The position numbers and the translations under genes were made by a program. The notes beneath the pieces were generated by a model that did no database searches, was not told the DNA's origin, and saw only the letters and a program-made list of their open reading frames with translations. From an uncultured Sutterella sp. (GTDB lineage Bacteria; Pseudomonadota; Gammaproteobacteria; Burkholderiales; Burkholderiaceae_F), in the NCBI GenBank assembly GCA_900544335.1, contig UQUS01000004.1:1-64000 (forward strand): a stretch of 64,000 nucleotides of DNA. Direction: 5' to 3'. Each line of letters opens with the position of its first letter. Within the stretch, counting starts at the first letter, position 1. Of the stretch, positions 1-8,584 are shown piece after piece.

Positions 1-283
1 AGCCGAAGCCTTGCTGAAAAAGATCTAAGACTTTTTCTTTGATTTTCCTTGGCAAGCTTTTGCCTTGCATAAAAAATCCCCCCATCTAGTAGATACTGGT
101 CTACTAAACGGGGGTGTGTTCACTCCGGCGCTTTGCATCGGGGATTTCTCGGTGCGCGCGGCACGGACGCAATCTAACCGGTGAAAGGCCCGAGTGCAGA
201 AGGTAGCACCAAGCCTATCGGAACCGTACGGCCGGTGGTGCGAGAGGACGGTAGCGGAAATAATCTGCTACTTCCTACTCGAT
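1..283 (+). mobile_element. Probable 3' end of a group II intron (domains V-VI)
   Basis: The stretch at 208-283 resembles the 3' end of bacterial group II introns: a GGAACCGTACG segment, then GGTGGTGCGAGAGGACGG, a stem (GGTAGC with GCTAC) and a terminal CCTACTCGAT near 273-282. A reading frame ending at 28 (last residues AEALLKKI) could be the C-terminus of an intron-encoded reverse transcriptase lying outside the window, but it is too short to identify. The 3' end abuts the 3' side of the antitoxin gene at 308-583. Recognition is from remembered intron ends, not an alignment. Confidence 0.45.
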
Positions 284-307
284 TTGTGCGGCGACAAAGA
301 GGCAAAG

Positions 308-583
308 CTACTTTTCAATCGCGCTTAGGACTTGTTCAACGCTCGAACAGCGCTTAGCAAACGAATCGCGCGCCTGACGCTCGGCGTCGCTCAATGCAGG
401 GGCTTTTGACTTTTTCTGTTGTTCGAGACGCACATCAAACGGGAAGCCGCCGACGCGCAGCGACTGGCGGAGAAAGACATTGATGGCACTTGTAAGCGTA
501 ATACCGAGTTCCCCGTAAAGGGCTTCGCATTGCTTCTTTAGATTGCTATCCATGCGGACGCAAAAATTCGTAGTTGTCGTCAT
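308..583 (-). CDS. RelB/DinJ-family antitoxin, apparently without its toxin
   Basis: This 91-residue protein has the ribbon-helix-helix N-terminus typical of RelB/DinJ antitoxins: a short beta strand (NFCVRMDSNLKKQCEALYGE), then the GITLTSAINVFLRQSLR helix pair and the GGFPFDV segment. Family members bind operator DNA and neutralise a RelE/YafQ-type ribosome-dependent RNase encoded just downstream. Here the downstream side (below 308) holds no toxin frame; it runs into the probable group II intron end. Either the toxin was displaced by the insertion or this is a solitary antitoxin. The family call is good; the orphan status is inferred from sequence present here only. Confidence 0.8.
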   Translation of the reverse strand: MTTTTNFCVRMDSNLKKQCEALYGELGITLTSAINVFLRQSLRVGGFPFDVRLEQQKKSKAPALSDAERQARDSFAKRCSSVEQVLSAIEK

Positions 584-981
584 GAAGAAACTCCCAGACT
601 TTGTGTGTGCATTATATAGACAATGCTATGCAAATGACGGTCAGAGAAAATGCCTCTATTCTCGGGAAATCGCTCTCGTAATCTGCGTTCTTCGTGCCCC
701 GCTTTGTCACCACAGCAAGAGGGGCGAGAACTGCGTTTTCTCGCCTAAATGGTATTGCGGAACTGTCGGGTTGTTCGGCGCCGGGTCTCCGGACAAAGAG
801 TCTTGTGGCAACGTCTCATGCTTTGCCTCAATGTTTTTTTGAGCGATTGCTTTTCCGAATCGAACGCATAAGACAAAAGAGTTTTTTCTCCGAGTCGGTT
901 ACTTTTTGCTCCGGTCTTTTGGTACACTCAAAAACGACGCCTCTTGTCGTCTGAGCAATAACCCATTGGATAGGAGGGGCT
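584..981. other. Intergenic region, no credible gene
   Basis: About 400 bases between the divergent antitoxin and the symporter operon. Open frames here on both strands have no recognisable domains and low-quality composition. The segment presumably holds the promoters of both flanking genes; a TACACT hexamer near 921 is a possible -10 for the rightward operon, but I see no convincing -35 partner. Confidence 0.4.
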
Positions 982-1290
982 ATGAAACGCTCGGACTACT
1001 ACGATCGTAATTACGATTTTTCCGAAATCGAAGACGATCCCCGGCTAAGAAACGCCGCCAAAGAAATGCACATTACGTTTTGGGCTTACGCCGCTTACGT
1101 CTTTGTGACACTCACCGTAACGTACCTTACCGCTCATCACTTTGCTCCGAATGAAGTGTTCTGGGGCGGAATTCCGGCTTACCTTTTTGTGCTTTGTGTC
1201 TGCGCGGTTGTCGGCATGCTTGTCATGGTGACACTCGCGCGTTTTCTCTTTTCCGACGACAGTCTGGAAGACGAAGAACCGGGCATCTAG
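982..1290 (+). CDS. YhdT-family (DUF997) small membrane protein
   Basis: The 102-residue protein has a polar N-terminus rich in Tyr and Asp, two hydrophobic segments (about residues 32-52 and 64-90) and an acidic tail. This matches the YhdT family, which is regularly encoded directly before sodium/solute symporters such as PanF. A good ribosome site (AGGAGGGG) lies about 6 bases before the ATG. The symporter starts 12 bases after its stop, so the two are almost certainly co-transcribed. The molecular role of YhdT is unknown; an accessory function to the symporter is inferred from the pairing. Confidence 0.75.
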   Translation: MKRSDYYDRNYDFSEIEDDPRLRNAAKEMHITFWAYAAYVFVTLTVTYLTAHHFAPNEVFWGGIPAYLFVLCVCAVVGMLVMVTLARFLFSDDSLEDEEPGI

Positions 1291-1302
1291 CAGGAGGCTT
1301 CT

Positions 1303-2823
1303 ATGGAATTGGATATCACGTTCGGCCAACGCATGGCCATGATTGTTACGTTTTTCATCTACACCGTCGCTATCGTTGCCGTCTCGCTTTGGGCCAAGCG
1401 CTCGATGGATAAGGCTGCTGTCGATAGTTACGTCGAAGAGTTTTACACGGGAGGTCGGGGCCTCGGAGTTCTCGCTGTTGCCTTCATGATTGCCGCGGGG
1501 CTATGCGGAGCCGGGACGTTTGTCGGGGCTCCGGGGCTAGCGTACAAAGTCGGAGGCCCCTGGCTTTTAATCAATGCATCACAAATCTTCGTGACCTTTG
1601 TCGTCTTGGGCGAAATCGGCAAAAAGATCGGCATTGTCGCAAGGCGTATCGATGCGCAGTCGTACCTGGATTTACTCGTTCACCGCTTTAACGGCAATAA
1701 GGTCGTCATCCTTTTCGGGGTGATGTCGGTCACGGTCTTTATGCTCAGTTTCGTCGTCGGTCAAACCGTGGGCGGCGCCCGAATCTTCGAAGCCCTAACC
1801 GGGCTTCCTTACTGGGTCGGGTTGCTCCTATTTGCTGCCACCGTCCTCATTGTGACGGTCTTCGGCGGTCTTCGCGGAGTGGCCCTGGCAATCATCGTTC
1901 AAGGGATTGCCATGACGATTGCCGTTGCATGCCTTGTCATCGGCGCTCATGTGGCTGTTACGGATTTGGGCGGTTGGGAGCATTTAATGCGTGGCGTTGC
2001 CGCACGCGAACCGGAGTATTTCGATCCTTTCCGCTGGTCGTACCGGTATGAGTTTTCTCAGTGGATTATCTACGGCTTTGCGGCAATTAGTCTCCCGCAC
2101 TTAGCGATGGGGGCTTTGACGTACAAGAGCGTGAACGCCATGCGTAAGGCCGCGATGCTCGGCATCGTCATCGTCACGTTCTGGACGTTGGGTCTCGGGA
2201 TTTACTGCGCACTCGCTGCCAAAGGCATGTTCACGGATTTGACGGTAGCCGATCACGCCGTACCGATTCTAACGATGAAAGTCGTGCCGACGTGGTTGGC
2301 GGGAATTACGCTTGCCGGGGTCGCAAGTGCCGTTCAGTCGACCGTGGCTGCGATTATCATCGTGATCAGCTCCACGCTTGTCATTAACTGCTACAGAGCC
2401 TTGATTGCGCCGAAGGCAACGCCGGAAAAACTTAAAAAAGTGTCCATCGTGACAACGTCGGCGCTCTCGGTCGTGGTTTTCCTCTTTGCACTCAATCCCC
2501 CGGACCTCTTGCAGCTTGTGATTACTTTCAGCATGGGCGGAATGGCTGCGGCATTTTTCTTTGCCATGCTGCTCGGGTGCTACTGGAAGCGCTGCAACGA
2601 GTACGGAGCGGCAGCGAGCATGCTCGGGGCCTTCGTGACCTATTTGGTGGTCGAATTAAAGCTTCTGCCGTTTGACATCTCGATGGGCATGCACACGGTG
2701 GCCGTGTCGATGATCGTCGGTTTACTCCTGCTTGTCGGCGTGTCCCTTGTGACGCCCAAGACACCCAAAGGCATCATCATGACGTGGTTCGGACGCCGCT
2801 ATCCGCGTGAAATTACTGATTAA
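1303..2823 (+). CDS. Sodium:solute symporter (SSS family, PanF-like)
   Basis: This 506-residue polytopic membrane protein has the SSS fold: an N-terminal helix, the FYTGGRGLG segment near residue 48 that marks the family, AAGLCGAGTFVGAPGLAY and about 13 hydrophobic helices. SSS transporters use the sodium gradient to import solutes such as pantothenate, proline or acetate. The YhdT-like partner upstream points to the PanF branch, but the substrate cannot be read from sequence. The next gene, 9 bases downstream, is a C45-type amidohydrolase, suggesting that the imported compound may be an amide or peptide conjugate hydrolysed inside the cell (inference). Confidence 0.85.
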   Translation: MELDITFGQRMAMIVTFFIYTVAIVAVSLWAKRSMDKAAVDSYVEEFYTGGRGLGVLAVAFMIAAGLCGAGTFVGAPGLAYKVGGPWLLINASQIFVTFVVLGEIGKKIGIVARRIDAQSYLDLLVHRFNGNKVVILFGVMSVTVFMLSFVVGQTVGGARIFEALTGLPYWVGLLLFAATVLIVTVFGGLRGVALAIIVQGIAMTIAVACLVIGAHVAVTDLGGWEHLMRGVAAREPEYFDPFRWSYRYEFSQWIIYGFAAISLPHLAMGALTYKSVNAMRKAAMLGIVIVTFWTLGLGIYCALAAKGMFTDLTVADHAVPILTMKVVPTWLAGITLAGVASAVQSTVAAIIIVISSTLVINCYRALIAPKATPEKLKKVSIVTTSALSVVVFLFALNPPDLLQLVITFSMGGMAAAFFFAMLLGCYWKRCNEYGAAASMLGAFVTYLVVELKLLPFDISMGMHTVAVSMIVGLLLLVGVSLVTPKTPKGIIMTWFGRRYPREITD

Positions 2824-2832
2824 GGAATTGCT

Positions 2833-3894
2833 ATGACACTCAATCATCCGATTATTCGCCTGCAAGGGTCGCCCTTTGAGCGCGGCCTCATTTACGGCTC
2901 AGCCGCTGCAAAAAAAGTGGCGCACTCCATTGAAACCTATTCGACGCTTTTTGCCGGCCACGCCGGTTTAAGTTGGGAAAAGGCCGTGAAGTTGGCTCAG
3001 CAGTTTGAAGGCCCCATTCAAGAGTATTTACCTTCAGCGATTGAAGAGATGAAGGGGATTGCGCAAGGGGCAGGGGTCACTTACGGTGACATCCTCGCGT
3101 TAAATTGCCGCAGTGAAATCATGTTTGCGCGTCCCGACGGCTGTAGTGTCATGGCTGTTTTGCCGGAAAGCTCGGCCGACGGTCACACGTATCTTGCGCA
3201 GACCTGGGACTGGATTATGCCTGCACGCGCGTCGACCGTGATTCTCGACATCCGGCAAGAACCGCTTCCGAGGCTCCTTATGGTGGCCGAGGCCGGGATG
3301 GTCGGCGGTAAGGGCTTTAATGACAAGGGAATCGGCGTGGCGCTAAACGCTTTGACAACGGGGAAAGGCCGTGTCGGGGTACCCTTACATATCCTGTATC
3401 GCGGAATCCTCAATGCGTCCCTTTTGACCGATGCCATGGAGAGGGTCACGCGCAGCAAGCGCGCCGGGTGCGGGAATTTTACGATTGCCTCGGCAGAGGG
3501 CCTCGCGTTTTGCATGGAGTACACGCCCGAGAATTTCGATCTCCTGACAACCGACGGCGAGCCCCTTTATCACACCAATCATTACTTGTCTCCGCTATTT
3601 ATCGCCGAGGATAAGTTAAAGTTCCAAATAACTGACACGTACGTGCGGCTTAATCGCATTCGCAGAGCTGCCAAGCCTTATGTCGGAAAGCTCAATGTCG
3701 AAACGATTATGAAAGTGCTCGGCGATCACGCCAATTGTCCCGACTCGGTCTGCAGTCACGAAGATATGAACGACCCTGTGTCCATGCGTATGTGCTCGGT
3801 GTACGCCGTTGTCATGGATTTGAACAGTCAGTGTCTATGGGTCACAAACGGCTATCCGTGTGAGGGACCGGCGTACCCGGTGAAGTTCGAGTAG
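2833..3894 (+). CDS. C45-family peptidase / acyl-CoA:6-APA acyltransferase-like amidohydrolase
   Basis: A 353-residue Ntn-hydrolase of the AAT family (PF03417). Visible features are the N-terminal RLQGSPFERGLIYG segment, the IAQGAGVTYGDILALNCRSE block and the DGCSVMAV motif, in which Cys104 would be the autoprocessed nucleophile; TYLAQTWDW follows. Family members cleave amide bonds of beta-lactams, N-acyl amino acids or small peptides after self-cleavage before the cysteine. It is last in an operon with the YhdT-like protein and SSS symporter, 9 bases after the symporter, and a terminator follows. No signal peptide is seen, so a cytoplasmic role on an imported substrate is likely. Substrate unknown. 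Confidence 0.8.
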   Translation: MTLNHPIIRLQGSPFERGLIYGSAAAKKVAHSIETYSTLFAGHAGLSWEKAVKLAQQFEGPIQEYLPSAIEEMKGIAQGAGVTYGDILALNCRSEIMFARPDGCSVMAVLPESSADGHTYLAQTWDWIMPARASTVILDIRQEPLPRLLMVAEAGMVGGKGFNDKGIGVALNALTTGKGRVGVPLHILYRGILNASLLTDAMERVTRSKRAGCGNFTIASAEGLAFCMEYTPENFDLLTTDGEPLYHTNHYLSPLFIAEDKLKFQITDTYVRLNRIRRAAKPYVGKLNVETIMKVLGDHANCPDSVCSHEDMNDPVSMRMCSVYAVVMDLNSQCLWVTNGYPCEGPAYPVKFE

Positions 3895-3935
3895 TAGGGC
3901 GTTTATGTGTCAGGGTATCAATCCCTGACAAATTC

Positions 3936-3988
3936 CCTCGGCAATGGCGTTAATCGATTTGCAATTGCCGAGGTTTTCTTTTTTTAAT
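3936..3988 (+). terminator. Rho-independent terminator of the symporter/C45 operon
   Basis: Ten-base perfect arms CCTCGGCAAT (3936-3945) and ATTGCCGAGG (3964-3973), followed by a T-rich run to 3988. It sits about 40 bases after the C45 gene stop. Confidence 0.85.
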
Positions 3989-4019
3989 TGCCCGATTAGC
4001 GGGTGCTGTCTTTAAAAAA

Positions 4020-4302
4020 CTATTCTGCAATCAAACCCGCAATCGACCGAACGAGAAAAGTTGCAGCCGCCGTATCTTCAATGATGGACTTACTGATTTC
4101 GTCGTTGATTTGTTCCACATGTCGTTTCTCTCGGCCGGAAGCCTTTCGAATTACCTGCTTGGCGCTTCCGGAGCCATTGCGCTTGAAACGAGCCCGACTG
4201 CTCAGGTATTTATCAGGGTCGACCTTGATTCTCCCGGCCTTGAAGCTTCGGCCGGTAGACAGTGCGGTAGCGTTGTGCCCTGTCGGAGTCGGTATTGCTC
4301 AT
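4020..4302 (-). pseudogene. Small frameshifted gene of unknown function
   Basis: On the minus strand an ATG at 4302 with a strong AGGAG site begins a frame that stops after about 28 codons. A second minus-strand frame, open across the same region, continues to a TAG at 4020 and reads like protein (for example IKVDPDKYLSSRARFKRNG and a charged region ending FLVRSIAGLIAE) but has no start codon of its own. The simplest reading is one gene of about 90 codons broken by a frameshift early in the frame, or a sequencing error. I do not recognise the family. Confidence 0.35.
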
Positions 4303-4674
4303 AGGGGACTCCTGCTTTGATATTCAAATCAGCCCTGGTATCAAAAGGGATTAAGACACTAGATTCCACTTCATCTGTTTTCGGCTATTTGAAATTCAAG
4401 TCAGCTCTCCCGCCAAAAAGTCTTATTTCTGTGCGCTCGCTAACAGCATGCATTCGTTTTGATGAATTTACCGTGCGGATTTCGAAGATTCTTGTCAAAG
4501 AAAACCTCTCCTTAGCGCAAAGACGAAACGATTCTTAACTTAGGAATTGCAGTACTCGGATTTGATCGCAACCGCGTATCGATTTTTTTATTTTTATTCT
4601 CTGTTTGCCATTTTATAAATGTCACAGGGTCCAGCCCTGTCTCTTCCTCACTAATTTCATAGGAGTCAACAACC
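4303..4674. other. Intergenic region upstream of the lyase gene
   Basis: No convincing gene. A plus-strand frame at 4317-4538 lacks a ribosome site and recognisable features. A short hairpin (ACAGGG with CCCTGT) lies near 4623-4640, about 35 bases before the lyase ATG, in a T-rich leader. An AGGAG site precedes the ATG at 4675. Confidence 0.4.
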
Positions 4675-6183
4675 ATGGCAGAAGACAAATTCCAACGCGG
4701 TCGACTGAAGATTGATCCCGCTCCGGAGGTTGTGAAATATGCACTTAGGCCGGCATTGCATGTCGCTCTGGAACGCTATTACCAGGCGTTCTTGGATTGC
4801 AACAAAGCGCACGTCCTAATGCTCGCAAAACAAAACATCATCAGCAAAGCAGCAGAAAAGGCCATCCTTGCCGTTAATGATGAAATGGCAAAAATGGGCG
4901 ATAGGCCGACGTTTGAAATTGATCCGAACAAAGAGGAAATTTACTTTAACCTTGAGACCTACTTAATCAAGAAAACGGGAATTGAAATCGGCGGTCAGCA
5001 ACATACCGCACGTTCCCGCAATGATTTGAACTACACGAGCTGGCGCCTTGCTACTCGAAATGCCTTCTTCGAGATTTGTGACATTGTCAACAAACTTCGC
5101 CAGACCATTATTGATTTTGCTAATCAGAATACAGATGCCGTGATGTCGGGATATACGCATCTGCAACCGTCTGAGCCCATTACTTTTGCCCATTACTGTT
5201 CGGCCATCTCGGCGTGCTTGGAACGTGACTTCCATCGTCTGAAGGGATGCTATGTCACAATCAATGAGAATTCTCTCGGCGGAACTTCAATGGGGTCGAC
5301 AACGTTCCCCATCGATCGGGAAATGACCACGGAATTGCTCGGCTTCGATCGGCCGGTTCAGAACTCCCTTGATTGCGTCGCATCAACGGACTTTGCCCTT
5401 GAATTCCTCGCAGCAATGGCCATTCTTAACAATACATTGTGCCGTATTTGCAATGATTTGTATGTCTGGGCCACGCCGGATTACGGTTATTTGGAAATCC
5501 ACGATTCGTGTGCCTGTATCAGTTCAATCATGCCCCAGAAGAAGAATCCGTGGACGCTCGAATACATCAAAGGAAAGACGGCTACGGCACAAGGTTTGTT
5601 TGCCTCCGGAATGGGGACGTCTCGGACGATGCCCTATACCTTCTGCATGGAATTTACGGAAATCCTTGCAAATCTTTGGGATTCCGTACAAACGACGAAA
5701 GCATCCGTTGATATGCTCAATGTTACGTTGAGGACCTTGAAAGTCAACAAAGAAAGAATGCTCAAAACCGCCGAGGGTAATTACTGCACTGTTACAGAAT
5801 TGGCCAATGCTCTCGTTCGTCACGATAAGATTTCTTTCCGCGCTGCTCATCGGATCGTCGCTAAAGTTGTCAACCACATGCTCGAACACAAGTTGCTCGC
5901 TAACCAGATTGACACAAAGGTCGTGAACATTTACTTCCAAGAGCTCTTCGGGAAGAACACAATCATGGAGGAGAGGGATCTGCAAGAGGCCCTCGATCCG
6001 AAGATGAATTGCTATTCCAAGAAGTATCTCGGCGGTCCGGCTCCTGAAGAAGTCCAGAGACAGTTAAATCATCTGCAGGCACTGTTGGATAAGGACAAGC
6101 AACTGACGGAAGAAAGACGAGAAAACGTTGCGAAAGCAAAAGCGCATTTGGAAGAACTTGTTTCTCAAGAAATCAACAATTAG
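4675..6183 (+). CDS. Argininosuccinate lyase-like enzyme (fumarase/aspartase superfamily)
   Basis: The 502-residue protein shows the three conserved regions of the superfamily: HTARSRND (110-117), GYTHLQPSEPIT (159-170) and the signature SSIMPQKKNP (283-292). Family enzymes eliminate fumarate from N- or O-succinyl substrates. It is longer than typical ArgH (about 460) and has QPSEP where ArgH usually has QPAQP. No other arginine gene is nearby. The next gene encodes a C4-dicarboxylate carrier, so the pair may make and export fumarate or exchange it for aspartate from a succinylated amine; true argininosuccinate cleavage cannot be excluded. Confidence 0.75.
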   Translation: MAEDKFQRGRLKIDPAPEVVKYALRPALHVALERYYQAFLDCNKAHVLMLAKQNIISKAAEKAILAVNDEMAKMGDRPTFEIDPNKEEIYFNLETYLIKKTGIEIGGQQHTARSRNDLNYTSWRLATRNAFFEICDIVNKLRQTIIDFANQNTDAVMSGYTHLQPSEPITFAHYCSAISACLERDFHRLKGCYVTINENSLGGTSMGSTTFPIDREMTTELLGFDRPVQNSLDCVASTDFALEFLAAMAILNNTLCRICNDLYVWATPDYGYLEIHDSCACISSIMPQKKNPWTLEYIKGKTATAQGLFASGMGTSRTMPYTFCMEFTEILANLWDSVQTTKASVDMLNVTLRTLKVNKERMLKTAEGNYCTVTELANALVRHDKISFRAAHRIVAKVVNHMLEHKLLANQIDTKVVNIYFQELFGKNTIMEERDLQEALDPKMNCYSKKYLGGPAPEEVQRQLNHLQALLDKDKQLTEERRENVAKAKAHLEELVSQEINN

Positions 6184-6190
6184 TGCCCGA

Positions 6191-6220
6191 TTCGGAGGCG
6201 GACTGCTGCCCGCCTCCGAA
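6191..6220 (+). promoter_or_regulatory. Intercistronic hairpin between lyase and carrier
   Basis: Perfect 11-base arms TTCGGAGGCGG (6191-6201) and CCGCCTCCGAA (6210-6220) lie 8 bases after the lyase stop, with only a short T stretch after them. It probably stabilises the upstream message or partly terminates transcription, lowering carrier expression relative to lyase (inference). Confidence 0.55.
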
Positions 6221-6247
6221 ACACTTTTAACCAAATAGGTAATCTCT

Positions 6248-7564
6248 ATGATGGAAACTATTTTGCAACTTGTTGTCGTGTTCGGCGCAGTGGCAATCGG
6301 AGCACGATATAAAGGAATGGGACTTGGTATCTTCGGCGGCCTAGGTTTATTGATTCTCGTCGTCGGTTTCGGAATAAAACCCACTTCGGCTCCGATTGAT
6401 GTCATGCTGATTTTGTTAGCCGTTGTCACTGCCTCGTCCGTGATGTATTCGGCCGGCGGTGTTGACTGGATGGTTCGAGTCGCCGAGCGCATTATCCGTG
6501 CGAATCCGAAACGCGTTACATTCGTTGCTCCGCTAACAATGTGGTTCTTTGCCATGTTGGCAGGGACAGGACATATCTCCTATCCGTTGATGCCGGTTAT
6601 TTTCGAAGTGGCTTATAACAACGGAATTCGGCCGGAGCGAGCGATGACCGTGGCTAACGTTGCCAGCATGCATGCCATTACGGCTTCCCCCGTTTCTGCT
6701 GCGACTGCTGCTATTCTCGGCCTGTACGCTGCACAGGGGTACGATGTCAATCTCGGAAAGGTCCTTGCTGTTACGGTGCCGGCTGCGCTAGTCGGAATCT
6801 TTTGTGCCTCATGCGTTATGTACAAAAAGGGCAAAGAACTCAAGGACGATCCCGAATATTTGGAACGTTTGAAGGCCGGCCTTGTCAATGTCCCTAAAAC
6901 GGTTGAGAGGGCGGCGCTTCCGAAGTCGGCAGCGATTTCTGCGTGGATTTTTATTATCGGCGTGTGCATTGTCGTGCTGTCCGGATTTTTCCCGGCTCTT
7001 CGCACTCCGTTGGGAGCAACAAAGCCTATTTCCATGGCAATGTTTCTGCAAATTTTCATGCTGGGGATTGCCGGTGTCATTTTGCTTGTGACGAAGGCTA
7101 AACTCAACGAAGCGATTAATTCGCCTATCATGAAAGCCGGTGTCACGGCCATGATTGCCGTGTTCGGCGTGGCCTGGTTAGGAGATAGTTTCATCGCCGC
7201 ACATAAGGCAGCTTGGTTAGCGACATCCAAAGACTTTATTCAAGCGCATGCGTGGTTGTTTGCCGTCTTCTTGTTCTTTATGGCATCCATGCTGGCCAGT
7301 CAGGCCGCGACAATCAGAGCAATCATGCCCCTCGGTCTCGCTCTCGGTTTGCCTCCCGGAGTCTTAACCGGCATGTTGCCCAGCGTTAACTCGACTTTCT
7401 TCTTTCCCACAAGCGGAACACTGATTGCTACGATTGGCTTTGATCAAACAGGAACTTGCAAAATCGGAAAGTACGTTTTGAATCACTCATTCATGCTACC
7501 GGGACTTGTGATGACGGTATGTGCCGTTGCAACAGGTCTGGTTATCCAAAGTTTTGTGTTCTGA
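6248..7564 (+). CDS. Anaerobic C4-dicarboxylate carrier, DcuA/DcuB-like
   Basis: A 438-residue polytopic membrane protein with the Dcu family layout: an N-terminal hydrophobic pair, the MWFFAMLAGTGHISYPLMPVI region and the conserved MHAITASPVSAATAA segment near residues 140-155. Dcu proteins exchange fumarate, malate or aspartate for succinate, mainly during anaerobic fumarate respiration. It follows the lyase gene at 4675-6183 with 64 bases and a hairpin between, so the two probably form an operon that links fumarate production to transport. Two LysR regulator genes converge from the right. Confidence 0.85.
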   Translation: MMETILQLVVVFGAVAIGARYKGMGLGIFGGLGLLILVVGFGIKPTSAPIDVMLILLAVVTASSVMYSAGGVDWMVRVAERIIRANPKRVTFVAPLTMWFFAMLAGTGHISYPLMPVIFEVAYNNGIRPERAMTVANVASMHAITASPVSAATAAILGLYAAQGYDVNLGKVLAVTVPAALVGIFCASCVMYKKGKELKDDPEYLERLKAGLVNVPKTVERAALPKSAAISAWIFIIGVCIVVLSGFFPALRTPLGATKPISMAMFLQIFMLGIAGVILLVTKAKLNEAINSPIMKAGVTAMIAVFGVAWLGDSFIAAHKAAWLATSKDFIQAHAWLFAVFLFFMASMLASQAATIRAIMPLGLALGLPPGVLTGMLPSVNSTFFFPTSGTLIATIGFDQTGTCKIGKYVLNHSFMLPGLVMTVCAVATGLVIQSFVF

Positions 7565-7633
7565 TGCACCTTTCGAACATCAGTCGAACGGCGGGATTGC
7601 GAAGGCAGTTCCGCTGTTTTTATTCGGGAAGGT

Positions 7634-8584
7634 TTACGGGGAATTAAAGCAGGAAGCGGCCTCTTTCATTTTTCTTTGCATCACGGTTCGAATGTAGTCG
7701 GTTACCACTTGCACGCGTCTGAGTCGGACCGAACGCGGATTGATATACAGGTAGAGATATCGCTTGGGGAAACGCCACAAGTGATGCATGACAATCAATT
7801 GCCCGGTCTGAACGTACTTGCTGTAATAAAGAGACTGACCGCCGTACAAAATTCCCCGACCGTGTAAAGCGGCGGAAATTAAAGCGGAAGCCGTCGGAAA
7901 GGACAAGGATTGGGAGAATAACCGGAAAATTTCTTGTTCGCCGATGTCCATAAACGATGCGGAGTTCTGGACAAGTCGTTGATCCAAAGTAAGCAAAGTG
8001 TGTTTTCTAAGATCTTTTGTTGTTCTGGGCATTCCGTGTTTTTCTAAGTACCCCGGAGACATCAGCGGGTAAAAGAAGCACTCCCCGATACACATTTCAT
8101 CAGGGCGGTCGCAGGAGTCTTTGAAGCCGTAACCTAGGACTGCGTCGAGCATTCTTCCGGGCTTCATGAAATTGATCGGAGGTAACTCCGAGTAGTTAAA
8201 GATTTCCAGTTGAATCGTTCGATGCAGTTCCTTGAATTTAACACAGGCATCCAGGAGTAGATTGAAAAGCGGGTCGGGCATTCCCAACCTGACGATTCCC
8301 GAAACAACGTCGCAATCTTTTCTGATAAGGCCGAGTAGGGTGCTGTGCGTATCTACAAGTTTTGTCCCTACCTCGAAAACACGCCGGCCGAACGGGGTCA
8401 ATTCGACGGGGTTTTGTCGCCTGGCAAATAGGGGTCCTCCGTCCAAGGAGAGTTCCAATTCCTTCAAAAGTCGCACATGATTGGAAAGCGTGGTCCCGAG
8501 AGAACGCGCGGCTTGGCTCAGACCGGCTGTCCGCACCGTGGTGACAAATGCCTCCCAGGCTTGGATATCATTGTGTCGCATCAT
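7634..8584 (-). CDS. LysR-family transcriptional regulator (downstream copy)
   Basis: A 316-residue LysR-type regulator. The N-terminal winged helix-turn-helix covers about residues 7-66 (DIQAWEAFVTTVRTAGLSQAARSLG) and is followed by a periplasmic-binding-protein-like effector domain. Its start overlaps the stop of the neighbouring LysR gene by 4 bases, so translation is coupled. The two proteins share the unusual opening RH-DIQAW--FVT--RT and a similar C-terminal WRFP/WSFPDWHYYLFINP-type region, indicating tandem duplication. It converges on the dcu gene; control of the lyase/dcu operon is plausible but not shown. Confidence 0.85.
   Translation of the reverse strand: MMRHNDIQAWEAFVTTVRTAGLSQAARSLGTTLSNHVRLLKELELSLDGGPLFARRQNPVELTPFGRRVFEVGTKLVDTHSTLLGLIRKDCDVVSGIVRLGMPDPLFNLLLDACVKFKELHRTIQLEIFNYSELPPINFMKPGRMLDAVLGYGFKDSCDRPDEMCIGECFFYPLMSPGYLEKHGMPRTTKDLRKHTLLTLDQRLVQNSASFMDIGEQEIFRLFSQSLSFPTASALISAALHGRGILYGGQSLYYSKYVQTGQLIVMHHLWRFPKRYLYLYINPRSVRLRRVQVVTDYIRTVMQRKMKEAASCFNSP

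Noticed and set aside
120..260. Cobalamin-type riboswitch or other structured RNA
   Set aside because: The conserved B12-box and core elements are missing; the 3' part fits a group II intron end better.
543..954. Several overlapping plus- and minus-strand frames before the YhdT-like gene
   Set aside because: No ribosome sites or protein-like features; overlapping frames in three phases indicate chance.
4317..4538. Plus-strand 73-codon frame upstream of the lyase
   Set aside because: No ribosome site or recognisable domain, and composition like non-coding DNA.
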